Source of the DNA: Burkholderia arboris
Lineage (GTDB): Bacteria; Pseudomonadota; Gammaproteobacteria; Burkholderiales; Burkholderiaceae
Direction: 5' to 3'
DNA length: 64,000 nt
NCBI RefSeq assembly: GCF_902499125.1
Contig: NZ_CABVPX010000006.1
Location: forward strand, 235,761-299,760
Below are positions 44,809-53,411 of this stretch, in pieces. Both the position numbers and the translations under genes were made by a program. The notes below the pieces were generated by a model that saw nothing but the letters and a program-made list of their open reading frames with translations, was not told the DNA's origin and did no database searches. Numbering within the stretch: position 1 is the stretch's first letter; the number at the start of each line of letters is the position of its first letter.

Positions 44809-45504
44809 ATGAAAGTGCTGATCGTCGAAGACGAACCGAAAGTCGTCGAATACCTGAAGAGCGGCCTGACCGAGGAAGGCTGGGTCGTCGATACCGCGCT
44901 CGACGGCGAGGACGGCGCATGGAAAGCCGTCGAATTCGACTACGACGTGGTCGTGCTCGACGTGATGCTGCCGAAGCTCGACGGCTTCGGCGTGCTGCGC
45001 GCGTTGCGCGCGCAGAAGCAGACGCCCGTCATCATGCTGACCGCGCGCGACCGTGTCGACGATCGCGTGCGCGGGCTGCGCGGCGGCGCCGACGACTACC
45101 TGACCAAACCCTTCTCGTTCCTCGAACTGATCGAACGGCTGCGCGCGCTCACGCGCCGCGCACGGGTGCAGGAATCGACGCTGATCTCGATCGGCGACCT
45201 GCGCGTCGACCTGATCGGCCGCCGCGCGACGCGCGACGGCACGCGGCTCGACCTGACCGCGCAGGAATTCCAGCTGCTCGGCGTGCTCGCGCGGCGCAGC
45301 GGCGAAGTGCTGTCGAAGACGACGATCGCCGAACTCGTGTGGGACGTAAACTTCGACAGCAACGCGAACGTCGTCGAGACGGCGATCAAGCGCCTGCGCG
45401 CAAAACTCGACGGCCCGTTCGCGGACAAGCTGCTGCACACGATCCGCGGCATGGGCTACGTGCTCGAGGCGCGCGAAGACGGCGACACGGAGCGGCGGGC
45501 ATGA
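44809..45504 (+). CDS. OmpR-family response regulator of the RND operon
   Basis: 231 residues. Receiver domain 1-120 with VEDEP acidic pair (Glu7/Asp8), phospho-acceptor Asp51 (VVLDVMLPKLDG), Thr/Ser switch ITLTARD-like IMLTARD and Lys in LTKPFSF. C-terminal OmpR winged HTH (about 125-225: LTAQEFQLLGVLARRSGEVLSKTTIAELVWD, ETAIKRLRAKLDG). Follows the outer-membrane factor by 22 nt and overlaps the sensor kinase by four bases. Probably controls this efflux operon, as in CusR/CopR-type systems. Confidence 0.92.
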   Translation: MKVLIVEDEPKVVEYLKSGLTEEGWVVDTALDGEDGAWKAVEFDYDVVVLDVMLPKLDGFGVLRALRAQKQTPVIMLTARDRVDDRVRGLRGGADDYLTKPFSFLELIERLRALTRRARVQESTLISIGDLRVDLIGRRATRDGTRLDLTAQEFQLLGVLARRSGEVLSKTTIAELVWDVNFDSNANVVETAIKRLRAKLDGPFADKLLHTIRGMGYVLEAREDGDTERRA

Positions 45505-46958
45505 AACGCTCGATCATCCTGCGGCTCTCGGCGATGTTCGGCATCGTGTCGCTGCTCGTGTTCACGCTGGTCGGCTGCGGGCTGTTCGTGATGATGGAGC
45601 GCCAGCTGTTCGCCGAGTTGCGCGCGACGATCGACACGCGCGCGAAGGTCGCCGAGATGATCGTGTCGCACGCGACCACGGCTGCACGCGGCCGACTGAT
45701 GCAGGAAAAACTCGCCGATCTCGAACCGCCCGACGGCTCGACGCACTACCAGATCATCAGCGACAACCCGGCGTTCCGCTTCGGCAACCCCGTCAACGGC
45801 GTGCCGCTCGACCCGCCGTTCGGCGCATTCCAGCGCTACGAACTCAACGACAGCAGCTACGCGGTGATGACGAAGACCATCACGCTGGCCGGCGCCGGCG
45901 AACGGCCGACGCTGCAACTGGTCGTCGCGACGTCGTGCGAGCGGACGCAGCGGATGCTGCGCCGCTTCGGCTGGACGCTCGCCGCGCTGATCGCGACGGC
46001 CACCGTCATCACGCTGCTGTTGAGCCGCGCGGTCGCGCGCTTCGGGCTCGCGCCGCTCGACCGGCTGTCGCAGGACGCGGCGAGCGTCAGCGCGACGAAC
46101 CGCCGCCAGCGGCTGCAGACCGATGCGCTGCCGACCGAGCTGCGCGATCTCGCGACGTCGTTCAACGGCGCGCTCGAACGCATCCAGCAAACCTACGCGC
46201 GGCTCGAAGCGTTCAACGCGGACGTCGCGCACGAGCTGCGCACGCCGATCAGCATCCTGATCGGCCAGACCCAGGTCGCGCTGACGAGCCGCGACCGCTC
46301 GGTCGACCGGATGCGCCAGACGCTGCAGTCGAACCTCGAGGAATTCGAGCGGCTGCGCGTGATCATCAACGACATGCTGTTCCTGTCGCGCAGCGACCGC
46401 GGCGAACGCGCGACCGACCTGAAGGACGTGTCGCTCGCCGACGAGGTGCGGCGCATGCTCGACTTCCTCGAAATCCCGCTCGACGAGGCGCAGTTGCACG
46501 CCGAACTGCACGGCGATGCGCGCGCGGCCGTCGATCCGTCGCTGTTCCGCCGCGCGATGACGAACCTGCTGATCAACGCGATCCAGCATTCGGCACCCGG
46601 CGCGACGCTGAACGTAACGATCACGCGCCGCGACACGCTCATCGACATGGCCGTGTCGAACCCCGGCGAACCGATCGACCCGGTACAGCGCTCGCACGTG
46701 TTCGAGCGCTTCTACCGGCTCGAGGAAGCACGCGCGAACAGCAAGGAGAACCACGGGCTCGGCCTGTCGATCGTCAAGGCCGTGGCCGAGATGCACGGCG
46801 GCGGCGTGTTCGTCGCGTGCGCGGGCGGCGTCAATACGTTCGGCTTCTCGGTGTCGACGCAACCCTGCTCGGGCGGCCCGCTGCGCCCGGCCGACGCAGC
46901 CGGTCCGGCCGATGCGCACGATGCGCGGCCGGCCCACGCGCCGCGCGCCCTGCACTGA
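45501..46958 (+). CDS. sensor histidine kinase of the RND operon (CusS-like)
   Basis: 485 residues. TM1 about 10-31, periplasmic sensor of about 115 residues (LFAELRATIDTRAKVAEMI...), TM2 about 152-175, HAMP, DHp helix with phospho-acceptor His in DVAHELRTPISIL, then HATPase_c with N-box TNLLINAIQHS, VSNPGEPID, and ENHGLGLSIVKAVAEMHGG. The tail is Pro/Ala/His-rich. Length and order match the heavy-metal-type sensor kinases (CusS/CzcS); the periplasmic part has no obvious Cys/His metal cluster, so the signal is unknown. Last gene of the five-gene pump operon. Confidence 0.92.
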   Translation: MKRSIILRLSAMFGIVSLLVFTLVGCGLFVMMERQLFAELRATIDTRAKVAEMIVSHATTAARGRLMQEKLADLEPPDGSTHYQIISDNPAFRFGNPVNGVPLDPPFGAFQRYELNDSSYAVMTKTITLAGAGERPTLQLVVATSCERTQRMLRRFGWTLAALIATATVITLLLSRAVARFGLAPLDRLSQDAASVSATNRRQRLQTDALPTELRDLATSFNGALERIQQTYARLEAFNADVAHELRTPISILIGQTQVALTSRDRSVDRMRQTLQSNLEEFERLRVIINDMLFLSRSDRGERATDLKDVSLADEVRRMLDFLEIPLDEAQLHAELHGDARAAVDPSLFRRAMTNLLINAIQHSAPGATLNVTITRRDTLIDMAVSNPGEPIDPVQRSHVFERFYRLEEARANSKENHGLGLSIVKAVAEMHGGGVFVACAGGVNTFGFSVSTQPCSGGPLRPADAAGPADAHDARPAHAPRALH

Positions 46959-46994
46959 CGGCGGCCACGCGCCGCCGAGGGCAGTTTTCTTCAA

Positions 46995-47017
46995 TACGGG
47001 CCGAAACGGCTCCCGTA
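46995..47017 (+). terminator. hairpin after the RND operon
   Basis: TACGGG-CCG and CGG-CT-CCCGTA form an interrupted stem with an AAA loop, 37 nt after the sensor-kinase stop. No T-tract follows; weak candidate. Confidence 0.25.
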
Positions 47018-47057
47018 GTCTCGATGCGACTTTCGACATTTCGCATGGAGACCCCTG

Positions 47058-47645
47058 ATGAGCATGCTGGTTTCGATGGCCGCGTTCGCGCTCGCCTCTT
47101 CGATCACCCCCGGTCCCGTCAACATCGTCGCGCTCAGCGCGGGCGCCCGCCACGGGCTCGGCGCGAGCCTGCGCTACGCGGCCGGCGCGACGCTGGGCTT
47201 CGTCGCGCTCTTTCTGCTGATCGGCCTCGGCCTGCACGCGGCGCTCGCGCGCTGGCCCGTGCTGACGACCGCCACGCAATGGGCCGGGATCGCATTCCTG
47301 CTATACATGGCGCTGCGGCTCGCGCTCGACGACGGCCGGCTGTCAGCCGATCCGGACGTGGCCGGCCCGTCGGCGGCGGCCGGCGCAGCGATGCAGTGGC
47401 TCAACCCGAAGGCGTGGCTCGCGTGCGTGGCCGCGATGGGCGCGTATGCGGCCGATGGCGACCGCGCGCAGGTCTGGCAATTCGCCGCGCTGTATCTGGT
47501 GATCTGCTTCGCGTCGATCGCCTGCTGGGCGTATGCGGGCGCGTCGCTGCGGCACCGGCTCGCGAACGCACGGCGCATGCGCGTATTCAACCGGCTGATG
47601 GCATTGCTGCTCGCGGGCAGCGCGCTGTTTCTGCTCGACGTGTAG
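47058..47645 (+). CDS. LysE-family exporter
   Basis: 195 residues, about six membrane segments, opening MSMLVSMAAFALASSITPGPVNIVALSAGARHGLGASLRYAAGATLGF with the PGP motif and glycine-rich TM2; second motif AMQWLNPKAWLACVAAMGAYA. A short amino-acid/metabolite exporter. Convergent with an AraC-type regulator (15 nt between stops), a neighbourhood pattern common for LysE exporters in Burkholderia. Substrate unknown. Confidence 0.9.
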   Translation: MSMLVSMAAFALASSITPGPVNIVALSAGARHGLGASLRYAAGATLGFVALFLLIGLGLHAALARWPVLTTATQWAGIAFLLYMALRLALDDGRLSADPDVAGPSAAAGAAMQWLNPKAWLACVAAMGAYAADGDRAQVWQFAALYLVICFASIACWAYAGASLRHRLANARRMRVFNRLMALLLAGSALFLLDV

Positions 47646-47660
47646 CTGCAGCCGCGCAAC

Positions 47661-48506
47661 TCAGCGCATCGCGCTGCGGTATTGCCCGGGCGTCGCGGCG
47701 GCAATCCGCCGGAATGCGCGCTGGAAATGCGCCTGGTCCGCAAAGCCGGCATCGAGCGCGACTTCGGCGATCGGCCGGCCGCGGCGCAGCTCGGTACGGC
47801 CGTACTGCACGCGGCGATCGATCAGGAATGCATGCGGCGTCATCCCGTAGCGCGCGTTGAAGGCGCGAATCAGGTAGGACGGCGACAGGTCGGCCGCCGC
47901 ACAGATCGCATCGAGCGTGACGCCCTCGCGGCAATGCGCGGCGATGTAGTCAGCCGCGCGCGCGAGTTTGGCGTTGTCGTCGCCTGGCCGCGGGTCGGGC
48001 AGCTCGCGATCGAGCGCGCCGTGCAGCGCGGCGAAGAATTCGACGGCCGCGCTCTCCTTTCCCAGCGGCTCGGCGGCAGGCGACACGAGTGTGCGGTAGA
48101 AACCGCCAAATTGCGCGAACAGGTCGTCCCGCTCGGTCAACTTCGGTGAAAAGCCGCGAAAATCCGCGTTCGGATCGTGGCCCAGCGAATGCTGCAGCCG
48201 CGCAAGCCACGGCACGTCGACATAGACCATCCGGTACGCCCACGCATCGGGGCCGTACGGGTTGCACGCATGCACCTGTTCCGGATCGATGATCACGAGC
48301 ACGCCGCGCCCGACCTGTTCGTTCATCGCACCGTTCATGTAGGTGCTGGTACCGCCGACGATCGCGCCCACCGAAAACGTGTCGTGCGTGTGCTTCGCGT
48401 AACAGATCTCGCGCCCGTCATCGACCGTGCGCGCCTCGATGAACGGCAGCGCGGCGTCGCGCCAGAACGGCGACGGGTCGATGGATCGGTTGGCGGTACG
48501 GCTCAC
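47661..48506 (-). CDS. AraC-family regulator with N-terminal cupin
   Basis: 281 residues from GTG 48506 (VSRTANRSIDPSPFWRD). N-terminal AraC-ligand-binding cupin (about 10-140: EICYAKHTHDTFSVGAIVGG, GVLVIIDPEQVHACNPYG) and C-terminal double HTH (about 180-278: YIAAHCREGVTLDAICAAADLSPSYLIRAFNARYGMTPHAFLIDRRVQYGRTELRRG..., EVALDAGFADQAHFQRAFRR, quoted here as consecutive helices). The translation start is uncertain: a further in-frame GTG lies at 48605, and an 8-bp tandem repeat (48571-48594) would then be inside the coding region. Partner LysE exporter downstream on the opposite strand. Confidence 0.85.
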   Translation of the reverse strand: MSRTANRSIDPSPFWRDAALPFIEARTVDDGREICYAKHTHDTFSVGAIVGGTSTYMNGAMNEQVGRGVLVIIDPEQVHACNPYGPDAWAYRMVYVDVPWLARLQHSLGHDPNADFRGFSPKLTERDDLFAQFGGFYRTLVSPAAEPLGKESAAVEFFAALHGALDRELPDPRPGDDNAKLARAADYIAAHCREGVTLDAICAAADLSPSYLIRAFNARYGMTPHAFLIDRRVQYGRTELRRGRPIAEVALDAGFADQAHFQRAFRRIAAATPGQYRSAMR

Positions 48507-48570
48507 GCGGCGGGCTCCCGGTTCGGACGGCGAACGCTCACCGTACAAGACTGTGCGACGCCGCGCAACC

Positions 48571-48594
48571 GGATCGCCGGATCGCCGGATCGCC
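48571..48594. repeat. 8-bp tandem repeat, three copies
   Basis: Unit GGATCGCC repeated exactly three times (48571-48578, 48579-48586, 48587-48594) plus a partial GG, in the space between the AraC and SDR genes. Unit length is not a multiple of three. Confidence 0.6.
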
Positions 48595-48691
48595 GGCTTC
48601 GACACCGGACCGCGCCGTTTCGCCTAAGCTTTGAGTTCCGGCCGCCGCGGCACGCGCGCCGGGTCCCGTTCACCCTTCCCCCGTCACGCAC

Positions 48692-49486
48692 ATGCAAATC
48701 GATCTGAAAGGCAAGACCGCGGTCGTCACCGCCTCCACCGCCGGCATCGGGCTCGCGATCGCCGAAGGGCTCGCCCAAGCCGGCGCGCGCGTCGTCGTCA
48801 ACGGCCGCAGCGACGCGTCGGTGCAGTCCGCGCTCGCGAAACTGCGCGACGCCGTGCCCGGCGCAAGCTTCGACGGGGTCGCCGCCGACCTGTCCGACGC
48901 AGCCGGCGTCGCGCGCGTCACGCAGCACACGCCCGATGCCGACATCCTCGTCAACAACGCGGGCATCTACGGCCTGAAGGCGTTCTTCGACATCGACGAC
49001 GCAGAATGGGAACATTATTTCCAGATGAACGTGATGTCCGGCGTGCGGCTCGCGCGGCATTACCTGAAAGGGATGATCGAACGCAATGCCGGTCGCATCG
49101 TGTTCATTTCGTCGGAATCGGGCCTGAACATCCCGGTCGACATGATTCATTACGGGTTCACGAAAACCGCGCAGTTGTCGATCGCGCGCGGCCTCGCGAA
49201 GCTCGCGGCCGGCACGAACGTGACCGTCAACTCGGTGCTGCCGGGGCCGACGATGTCGGAAGGCGTGCGCGCGATGCTGAAGGCGCAGGCCGACGAAACG
49301 GGCCGCAGCATCGACGACGTCGCGGTCGATTTCGTGCGCACCGAGCGGGCGACCTCGATCATCCAGCGGCCGGCGTTGCCCGAGGAAATCGCGAACCTGG
49401 TCGTGTACGTGTGTTCGCCGCTGGCTTCGGCGACGACGGGCGCCGCGCTGCGCGCCGACGGCGGCGTGCTCGACACGATCGCATGA
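48692..49486 (+). CDS. short-chain dehydrogenase/reductase
   Basis: 264 residues. Rossmann motif TASTAGIG at 12-19 (Thr-Ala-Ser-Thr instead of the usual TGxxxGxG, still Gly-x-Gly at the end), NNAGIYG around 88, SSESG and catalytic YGFTK near residue 152-156 (Tyr-x-x-x-Lys). C-terminal LVVYVCSPLASATTGAALRADGG shows the common 'TGxxxxVDGG' end as ATTGAALRADGG. NAD(P)-dependent oxidoreductase, substrate unknown. Divergent from the AraC gene; a promoter element or regulator site may be shared. Confidence 0.88.
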   Translation: MQIDLKGKTAVVTASTAGIGLAIAEGLAQAGARVVVNGRSDASVQSALAKLRDAVPGASFDGVAADLSDAAGVARVTQHTPDADILVNNAGIYGLKAFFDIDDAEWEHYFQMNVMSGVRLARHYLKGMIERNAGRIVFISSESGLNIPVDMIHYGFTKTAQLSIARGLAKLAAGTNVTVNSVLPGPTMSEGVRAMLKAQADETGRSIDDVAVDFVRTERATSIIQRPALPEEIANLVVYVCSPLASATTGAALRADGGVLDTIA

Positions 49487-49528
49487 CGCCGGCCGGCGCG
49501 TTGCGCGGGGGCGGCGCGCGCCGCCGCG

Positions 49529-49903
49529 CTAGCGCGAGGCGGCCTTGCCCGGCTGGAGCGTGCCCTTGCGGTCGGCGTCCATGCAGGAATCGAAGCCGTA
49601 CTGCGTGACGACGCCGGCCTTGTCGAAGACGACGAAGTACGACCGGTGATCGTTGCCGTGCTCGATGAAGTAGTTGTAGCAGACGCCGCTGCCGTTGCGG
49701 ACCATCCAGACGCTGCGCGGGTTGCCGGCGGCGCGGACGACGTCGGCGCGCGTCGCGCCGTGCCGCGACGCGGCCCGTGCAAGCGGCGTGCGCGAATACG
49801 AAAACGGCAGCCACGAGTCGAACCACGCGCAGCCGTGCAACATCAGGCAACTGGCGGCCAGGGACAGCGTTGCCGCGGGACGGGACATCGGAATCAATCG
49901 CAT
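49529..49903 (-). CDS. hypothetical lipoprotein
   Basis: 124 residues from ATG 49903 (MRLIPMSRPAATLSLAASCLMLHGC). The lipobox is LMLHGC with Cys at residue 25 as the lipidation site. The mature domain (RASRHGATRADVVRAAGNPRSVWMVRNGSGVCYNYFIEHGNDHRSYFVVFDKAGVVTQYGFDSCMD, described in parts) has three further Cys and alternating beta strands, with a 'small protein A/SmpA-BamE-like' flavour, but I do not assign it. ATG 49888 is an alternative start. Convergent with the SDR gene and divergent from nothing obvious; the AI-2E transporter gene ends downstream across 200 bp. Confidence 0.65.
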   Translation of the reverse strand: MRLIPMSRPAATLSLAASCLMLHGCAWFDSWLPFSYSRTPLARAASRHGATRADVVRAAGNPRSVWMVRNGSGVCYNYFIEHGNDHRSYFVVFDKAGVVTQYGFDSCMDADRKGTLQPGKAASR

Positions 49904-50052
49904 GCTTGGGAAAATCTGCTGCGCCATGCCGGCGTGATCGAAAGCCCCATGCTACTAGACCTTTGGGTCCGGATCGAAAAGAAATATAGAGAACCGTATA
50001 CGAATTCCTGCATTGCCGGCTTTCGCGCAAACCGGATCGCGACCGACCGTTC

Positions 50053-50112
50053 CGGCAGGATCGATGCGCGTACACGCATCGATCCTGCCGCGCCGCTTCG
50101 TCAAAGCGGCGC
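50053..50112. repeat. two adjoining perfect hairpins
   Basis: Hairpin A: 16-bp arms at 50053-50068 and 50075-50090 (core GGCAGGATCGATGCG pairs with CGCATCGATCCTGCC) and loop CGTACA. Hairpin B: nine-base arms GCGCCGCTT (50090-50098) and AAGCGGCGC (50104-50112) with loop CGTCA. They lie just past the stop of the AI-2E transporter gene on the minus strand, so they probably terminate or protect that transcript, though no T-tract follows. Confidence 0.6.
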
Positions 50113-50126
50113 GACGGCCTGCCTCT

Positions 50127-51197
50127 TCAGGCGATCCATTCGGCCCACAGCATCGTGAGCACCGTCATCAGCGCCGGGCCGACGAACAGCCCGATCAGGC
50201 CGAACGTCTCGGCGCCGCCGAGGATGCCGAACAGCACGAGCAGGAACGGCAGCCGCGCCGAACTGCCGATCAGCACCGGCCGCACGAAATGCTCGGCGAT
50301 GAACACGACGATGAACCCGAGCGCCGCCACCACGACGGCCCACATGGTCGCCCCCTGTACGAACAGCCAGAGCGCCGCACCGCAGAACACGACCGGCGCG
50401 CAGAACGGCAGCATCGCGGCGACCGCCGTGACGAGGCCGAGCAGCGCCGCGTGCGGAACGCCCGCGAGCGCATAGGCGACGCCGAGCAGCGCGCCCTCGC
50501 CGAGCCCGACGACGACGAGCCCCGTCACCGTGCCGAATACGGCCGCGACCATGCGCTCGATCAGTTCCGCGCCGTTGCGCCCGAACGCGCGCCGCGCCCC
50601 CTGCAGCAACGCCCCCGACAGCTTGTGGCCGGCACGCAGGATCACGAACAGCGTAACGAGCATGAAACCGAATTCGAGCAGCCCGTGCGCGAGCTTCGTG
50701 CCGAACTGCCGGCCGAACGCGATGAACTTCTCGCCGTTGACGCCGTGCATCGCGCTGGCTGCGTGCAGCGGATGGCCGAGATTGGCCTGCCACCATTCGG
50801 TGATCTGCGCCGCGCCGTACGGCAACCGGCTGACCACATCCGGCAACGGGATGCCGTTGTCCTGGATCGTGCGCAGCCACTCGCGCAGGTCATGCGCCTG
50901 CGCGATCGCCTGGCTCGCCGCGACCGCCACCGGCAGCACGACGAGCAGCGAAATCCCTGCGGTGATGACGGTCGCGATCAGCGTCGGCCGGTCACGGAAC
51001 AGCCGGTGCGATTCGAAGCGCTTCAGCAGCGGCCACATCGCGATGGCGATCACGCAGGCCCACGCGATGGCAGGAAGGAAATCGCGGATCACCCACAGCG
51101 CGAGCACCAGCAGCGCCGCATACAGCGCGACGCGGGCGATCTGCTGCACGCGCGGCCGCGTGGCGGAATCGTGAGACGACGGGACATGTGCGCCCAT
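50127..51197 (-). CDS. AI-2E/PerM-family transporter
   Basis: 356 residues with about eight hydrophobic segments; belongs to the AI-2 exporter-like (PerM/TqsA) family. Characteristic spans: ARVALYAALLVLALWVIRDFLPAIAWACVIAIAMWPLLKRF near the N-terminus, LFVILRAGHKLSGALLQGARRAFG, and the late motif ILGGAETFGLIGLFVGPALMTVLTMLWAEW. The family includes permeases of autoinducer-2, sodium/proton antiporters and unknowns, so the substrate is not assigned. ATG 51197; an upstream in-frame start at 51302 would run through the terminator hairpin. Preceded on the same strand by the Old Yellow Enzyme gene (140 nt away). Confidence 0.88.
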   Translation of the reverse strand: MGAHVPSSHDSATRPRVQQIARVALYAALLVLALWVIRDFLPAIAWACVIAIAMWPLLKRFESHRLFRDRPTLIATVITAGISLLVVLPVAVAASQAIAQAHDLREWLRTIQDNGIPLPDVVSRLPYGAAQITEWWQANLGHPLHAASAMHGVNGEKFIAFGRQFGTKLAHGLLEFGFMLVTLFVILRAGHKLSGALLQGARRAFGRNGAELIERMVAAVFGTVTGLVVVGLGEGALLGVAYALAGVPHAALLGLVTAVAAMLPFCAPVVFCGAALWLFVQGATMWAVVVAALGFIVVFIAEHFVRPVLIGSSARLPFLLVLFGILGGAETFGLIGLFVGPALMTVLTMLWAEWIA

Positions 51198-51219
51198 GGC
51201 ACCTCTGTCGAAATGGAAA

Positions 51220-51262
51220 AATGGCGGTTCGCGCAGGCATCCGGCCTGCACGAACCGCCATT
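51220..51262 (-). terminator. strong intrinsic terminator after the Old Yellow Enzyme gene
   Basis: Stem of 12 + 6 base pairs with one C-A mismatch: AATGGCGGTTCG (51220-51231) pairs with CGAACCGCCATT (51251-51262), GCAGGC with GCCTGC, loop five bases. On the minus strand the hairpin is followed by TTTTT, so it ends the transcript reading from 52446 to 51337. Confidence 0.85.
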
Positions 51263-51336
51263 CTATCCATCGGCGCCGGATCGGCGGCGACACGCGTGAC
51301 ACGCGGGCCGCCCCGGCGCTCCGTCGATGCGCCCGC

Positions 51337-52446
51337 TCAGGCCACCTTGTCGGCGATCCGGTAACGCTCGAGCCAGTGCGCGTACGGCGCAGGCAGCGTC
51401 CACGACGGGCGTTCGACGCCGAGCTGCTTCGCTGCGTAGTACGGCCAGTGCGGATCGGCCAGGTGCGCGCGGCCCACCATCACGAGATCGAGCTGCGCTT
51501 CGGCGACCACGCGGTTCGCCAGTTGCGGCGTGTCGATCCCCCACGCGGACGACACCGGCAGCCCGGCCTCGCGGCGCACGCGCTCGGCGATCGGCGCGAG
51601 GAAGGCCGGGCCCCACGGAATCTGGGCGGCGGGCGTCGAGAAGCCGACCGACACGCTCAGCATGTCGAGCCCTTCCTGCTTCATCCGCTGCGTCAACGCG
51701 ATCGATTCCGCGAGCGTCTCTTCGTCGCGGCCGTCGTATTCGATCACGCCCAGGCGCGCGGTCAGCGGCAGATGTTCGGGCCAGACCTTGCGGACGGCCG
51801 CGAGCGTGTCGACGAGGAAGCGGCCGCGGTTTTCGGCCGAACCGCCGTATTCGTCGGTGCGTTGGTTCGAATGCACCGAGAAGAAGCTCTGGCCGAGATA
51901 GCCGTGTGCGAAATGCAGTTCGAGCCACTCGAAGCCGAGGTCTCGCGCACGCTTCGCCGATGCGACGAAGTCGGCCTGCACGCGGGCGATGTCGTCGTGC
52001 GTCATTTCACGCGGCACCTTCGGCAGGTGCGCACCGAACGGTACGGCCGACGGCGCGATGGTCGGCCAGCCGTGCGGATCGCCGTCGGCGATATGGTCGT
52101 CGCCTTCCCACGGCCGGTTCGCGCTCGCCTTGCGGCCCGCGTGTGCGAGCTGGATGCCGGGCACCGAGCCCGCCGCCTTGATCGCCGCGACCGACGGCGC
52201 GAACGCTTCGGCCTGCGCATCGTTCCACAGCCCGGCGCAGCCCGGCGTGATGCGTCCTTCCGGCGACACGGCCGTCGCCTCGGCGATCACGAGGCCCGCG
52301 CCGCCCCGTGCGATGCCGGCCAGATGCACGTGATGCCAGTCGTTGACGACACCGTCTTCGGCGACGTACTGGCACATCGGCGGCACCGCGATGCGGTTGC
52401 GCAGCGTGACATCCTTGAGTTTGAACGGTTCGAACAGGGCAGACAT
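51337..52446 (-). CDS. NADH:flavin oxidoreductase (Old Yellow Enzyme family)
   Basis: 369-residue TIM-barrel FMN enzyme. Seen: NRIAVPPMCQY with Cys25 modulating FMN potential in the YqjM subgroup, AEATAVSPEGRITPGCAG, GIQLAHAGRKAS (His-Ala-Gly-Arg contacts FMN and substrate), ELHFAHGYLGQSFFS and DEYGGSAENRGRF. It reduces activated alkenes such as N-ethylmaleimide and enones with NAD(P)H. Downstream (140 nt) of a DJ-1/PfpI gene on the same strand, the pair standing behind two TAGAC-N5-GTCTA boxes, which resembles the NemR-controlled electrophile-defence arrangement. Confidence 0.93.
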   Translation of the reverse strand: MSALFEPFKLKDVTLRNRIAVPPMCQYVAEDGVVNDWHHVHLAGIARGGAGLVIAEATAVSPEGRITPGCAGLWNDAQAEAFAPSVAAIKAAGSVPGIQLAHAGRKASANRPWEGDDHIADGDPHGWPTIAPSAVPFGAHLPKVPREMTHDDIARVQADFVASAKRARDLGFEWLELHFAHGYLGQSFFSVHSNQRTDEYGGSAENRGRFLVDTLAAVRKVWPEHLPLTARLGVIEYDGRDEETLAESIALTQRMKQEGLDMLSVSVGFSTPAAQIPWGPAFLAPIAERVRREAGLPVSSAWGIDTPQLANRVVAEAQLDLVMVGRAHLADPHWPYYAAKQLGVERPSWTLPAPYAHWLERYRIADKVA

Positions 52447-52586
52447 CCACGACTCCTTTGCTTGGTTCTGCAAAACGGCTGGAAATGCGGCGCGCGGTGC
52501 GCGCGACGCAACGATTCGGGCCGTCGGCGGGCCGGTTGCGCCCGGCGACGGAGGGGAAACGGCGCCGGCCCGGCCGGCGTCATGCA

Positions 52587-53273
52587 TTACCGGCGGCCGA
52601 GCTTCGCGAGCAGCGCCTCGGCGGCGGGCTCCGACGACGCGGGGTTCTGCCCGGTGATCAGCAGACCGTCGGTGACGACATGCGGCGCCCAGTCGGCGCT
52701 GCGCTCGAATTCCGCGCCGTTGGTCTTCAGCATGTCCTCGACGAGGAACGGCACGACTTCGGTCAGCTCGACCGCGGCTTCCTCGCTGTTGGTGAAGCCC
52801 GTCACGCGCTTGCCGCGCACGACCGACTCGCCGGTCTGCGGGTTCTTCACGTGCCGCAGCACGCCCGGCGCATGGCAGACGGTCGCGACCGGCTTGCCGG
52901 CCGCGAGCGCACGCTCGATCAGGCCGATCGAATGCAGATCCTCGGCGAGATCCCACAGCGGGCCGTGGCCGCCCGGGTAGAACACGGCGTCGTAGTCGTC
53001 CACCGACACGTCGGTCAGCTTGTGCGTCGACGCAAGTTCGGCCTTGGCCGCCGCATCCGCGTCGAAGCGGCGCGTCGCATCGGTCTGCGCAGACGGATCG
53101 CTGCTTTTCGGGTCGAGCGGCGGCTGGCCGCCCTTCGGCGACGCGAGCGTCAGCTCGACGCCCGCATCCTTGAACGTGTAGTACGGCGCGGCCAGTTCCT
53201 CGAGCCAGAAGCCGGTCTTCTTGCCGGTGTCGCCGAGCGTGTCGTGCGAGGTCAGGACAACCAGAATCTTCAT
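52587..53273 (-). CDS. DJ-1/PfpI (Hsp31-type) glyoxalase/glutamine amidotransferase-like protein
   Basis: 228 residues of the DJ-1/PfpI superfamily. Nucleophile Cys133 in ATVCHAPGVL with His134 alongside, acid Glu25/26 in FWLEELAAPYY, and GGHGPLWDLAED near 101-112, the layout of Hsp31/HchA-type glyoxalase III proteins. Such proteins detoxify methylglyoxal and repair glycation, or act as amidotransferase-like enzymes. ATG 53273 gives normal length; an upstream in-frame start at 53345 adds a non-homologous tail. First gene of a unit with the Old Yellow Enzyme, behind a promoter covered by a TetR-type box at 53414. Confidence 0.9.
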   Translation of the reverse strand: MKILVVLTSHDTLGDTGKKTGFWLEELAAPYYTFKDAGVELTLASPKGGQPPLDPKSSDPSAQTDATRRFDADAAAKAELASTHKLTDVSVDDYDAVFYPGGHGPLWDLAEDLHSIGLIERALAAGKPVATVCHAPGVLRHVKNPQTGESVVRGKRVTGFTNSEEAAVELTEVVPFLVEDMLKTNGAEFERSADWAPHVVTDGLLITGQNPASSEPAAEALLAKLGRR

Positions 53274-53411
53274 GATCGGACACTCCTTCGAAATTGAACG
53301 GGGGAACGGGGCCGCGCAACCGGAGTCGGCCGGTCGGCGCGGCACGCCTGTCGGTTAGTCAGCGCTGGCGCGTCAACGTGCGATTCATCGAGTCGAATGC
53401 CCTCCGCACCT

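Noticed and set aside
47661..48605. GTG at 48605 as the start of the AraC gene
   Set aside because: It would place an 8-bp repeat and a basic, low-complexity leader in the protein; GTG 48506 gives the normal AraC cupin N-terminus. Kept as an open alternative because it affects the repeat's meaning.
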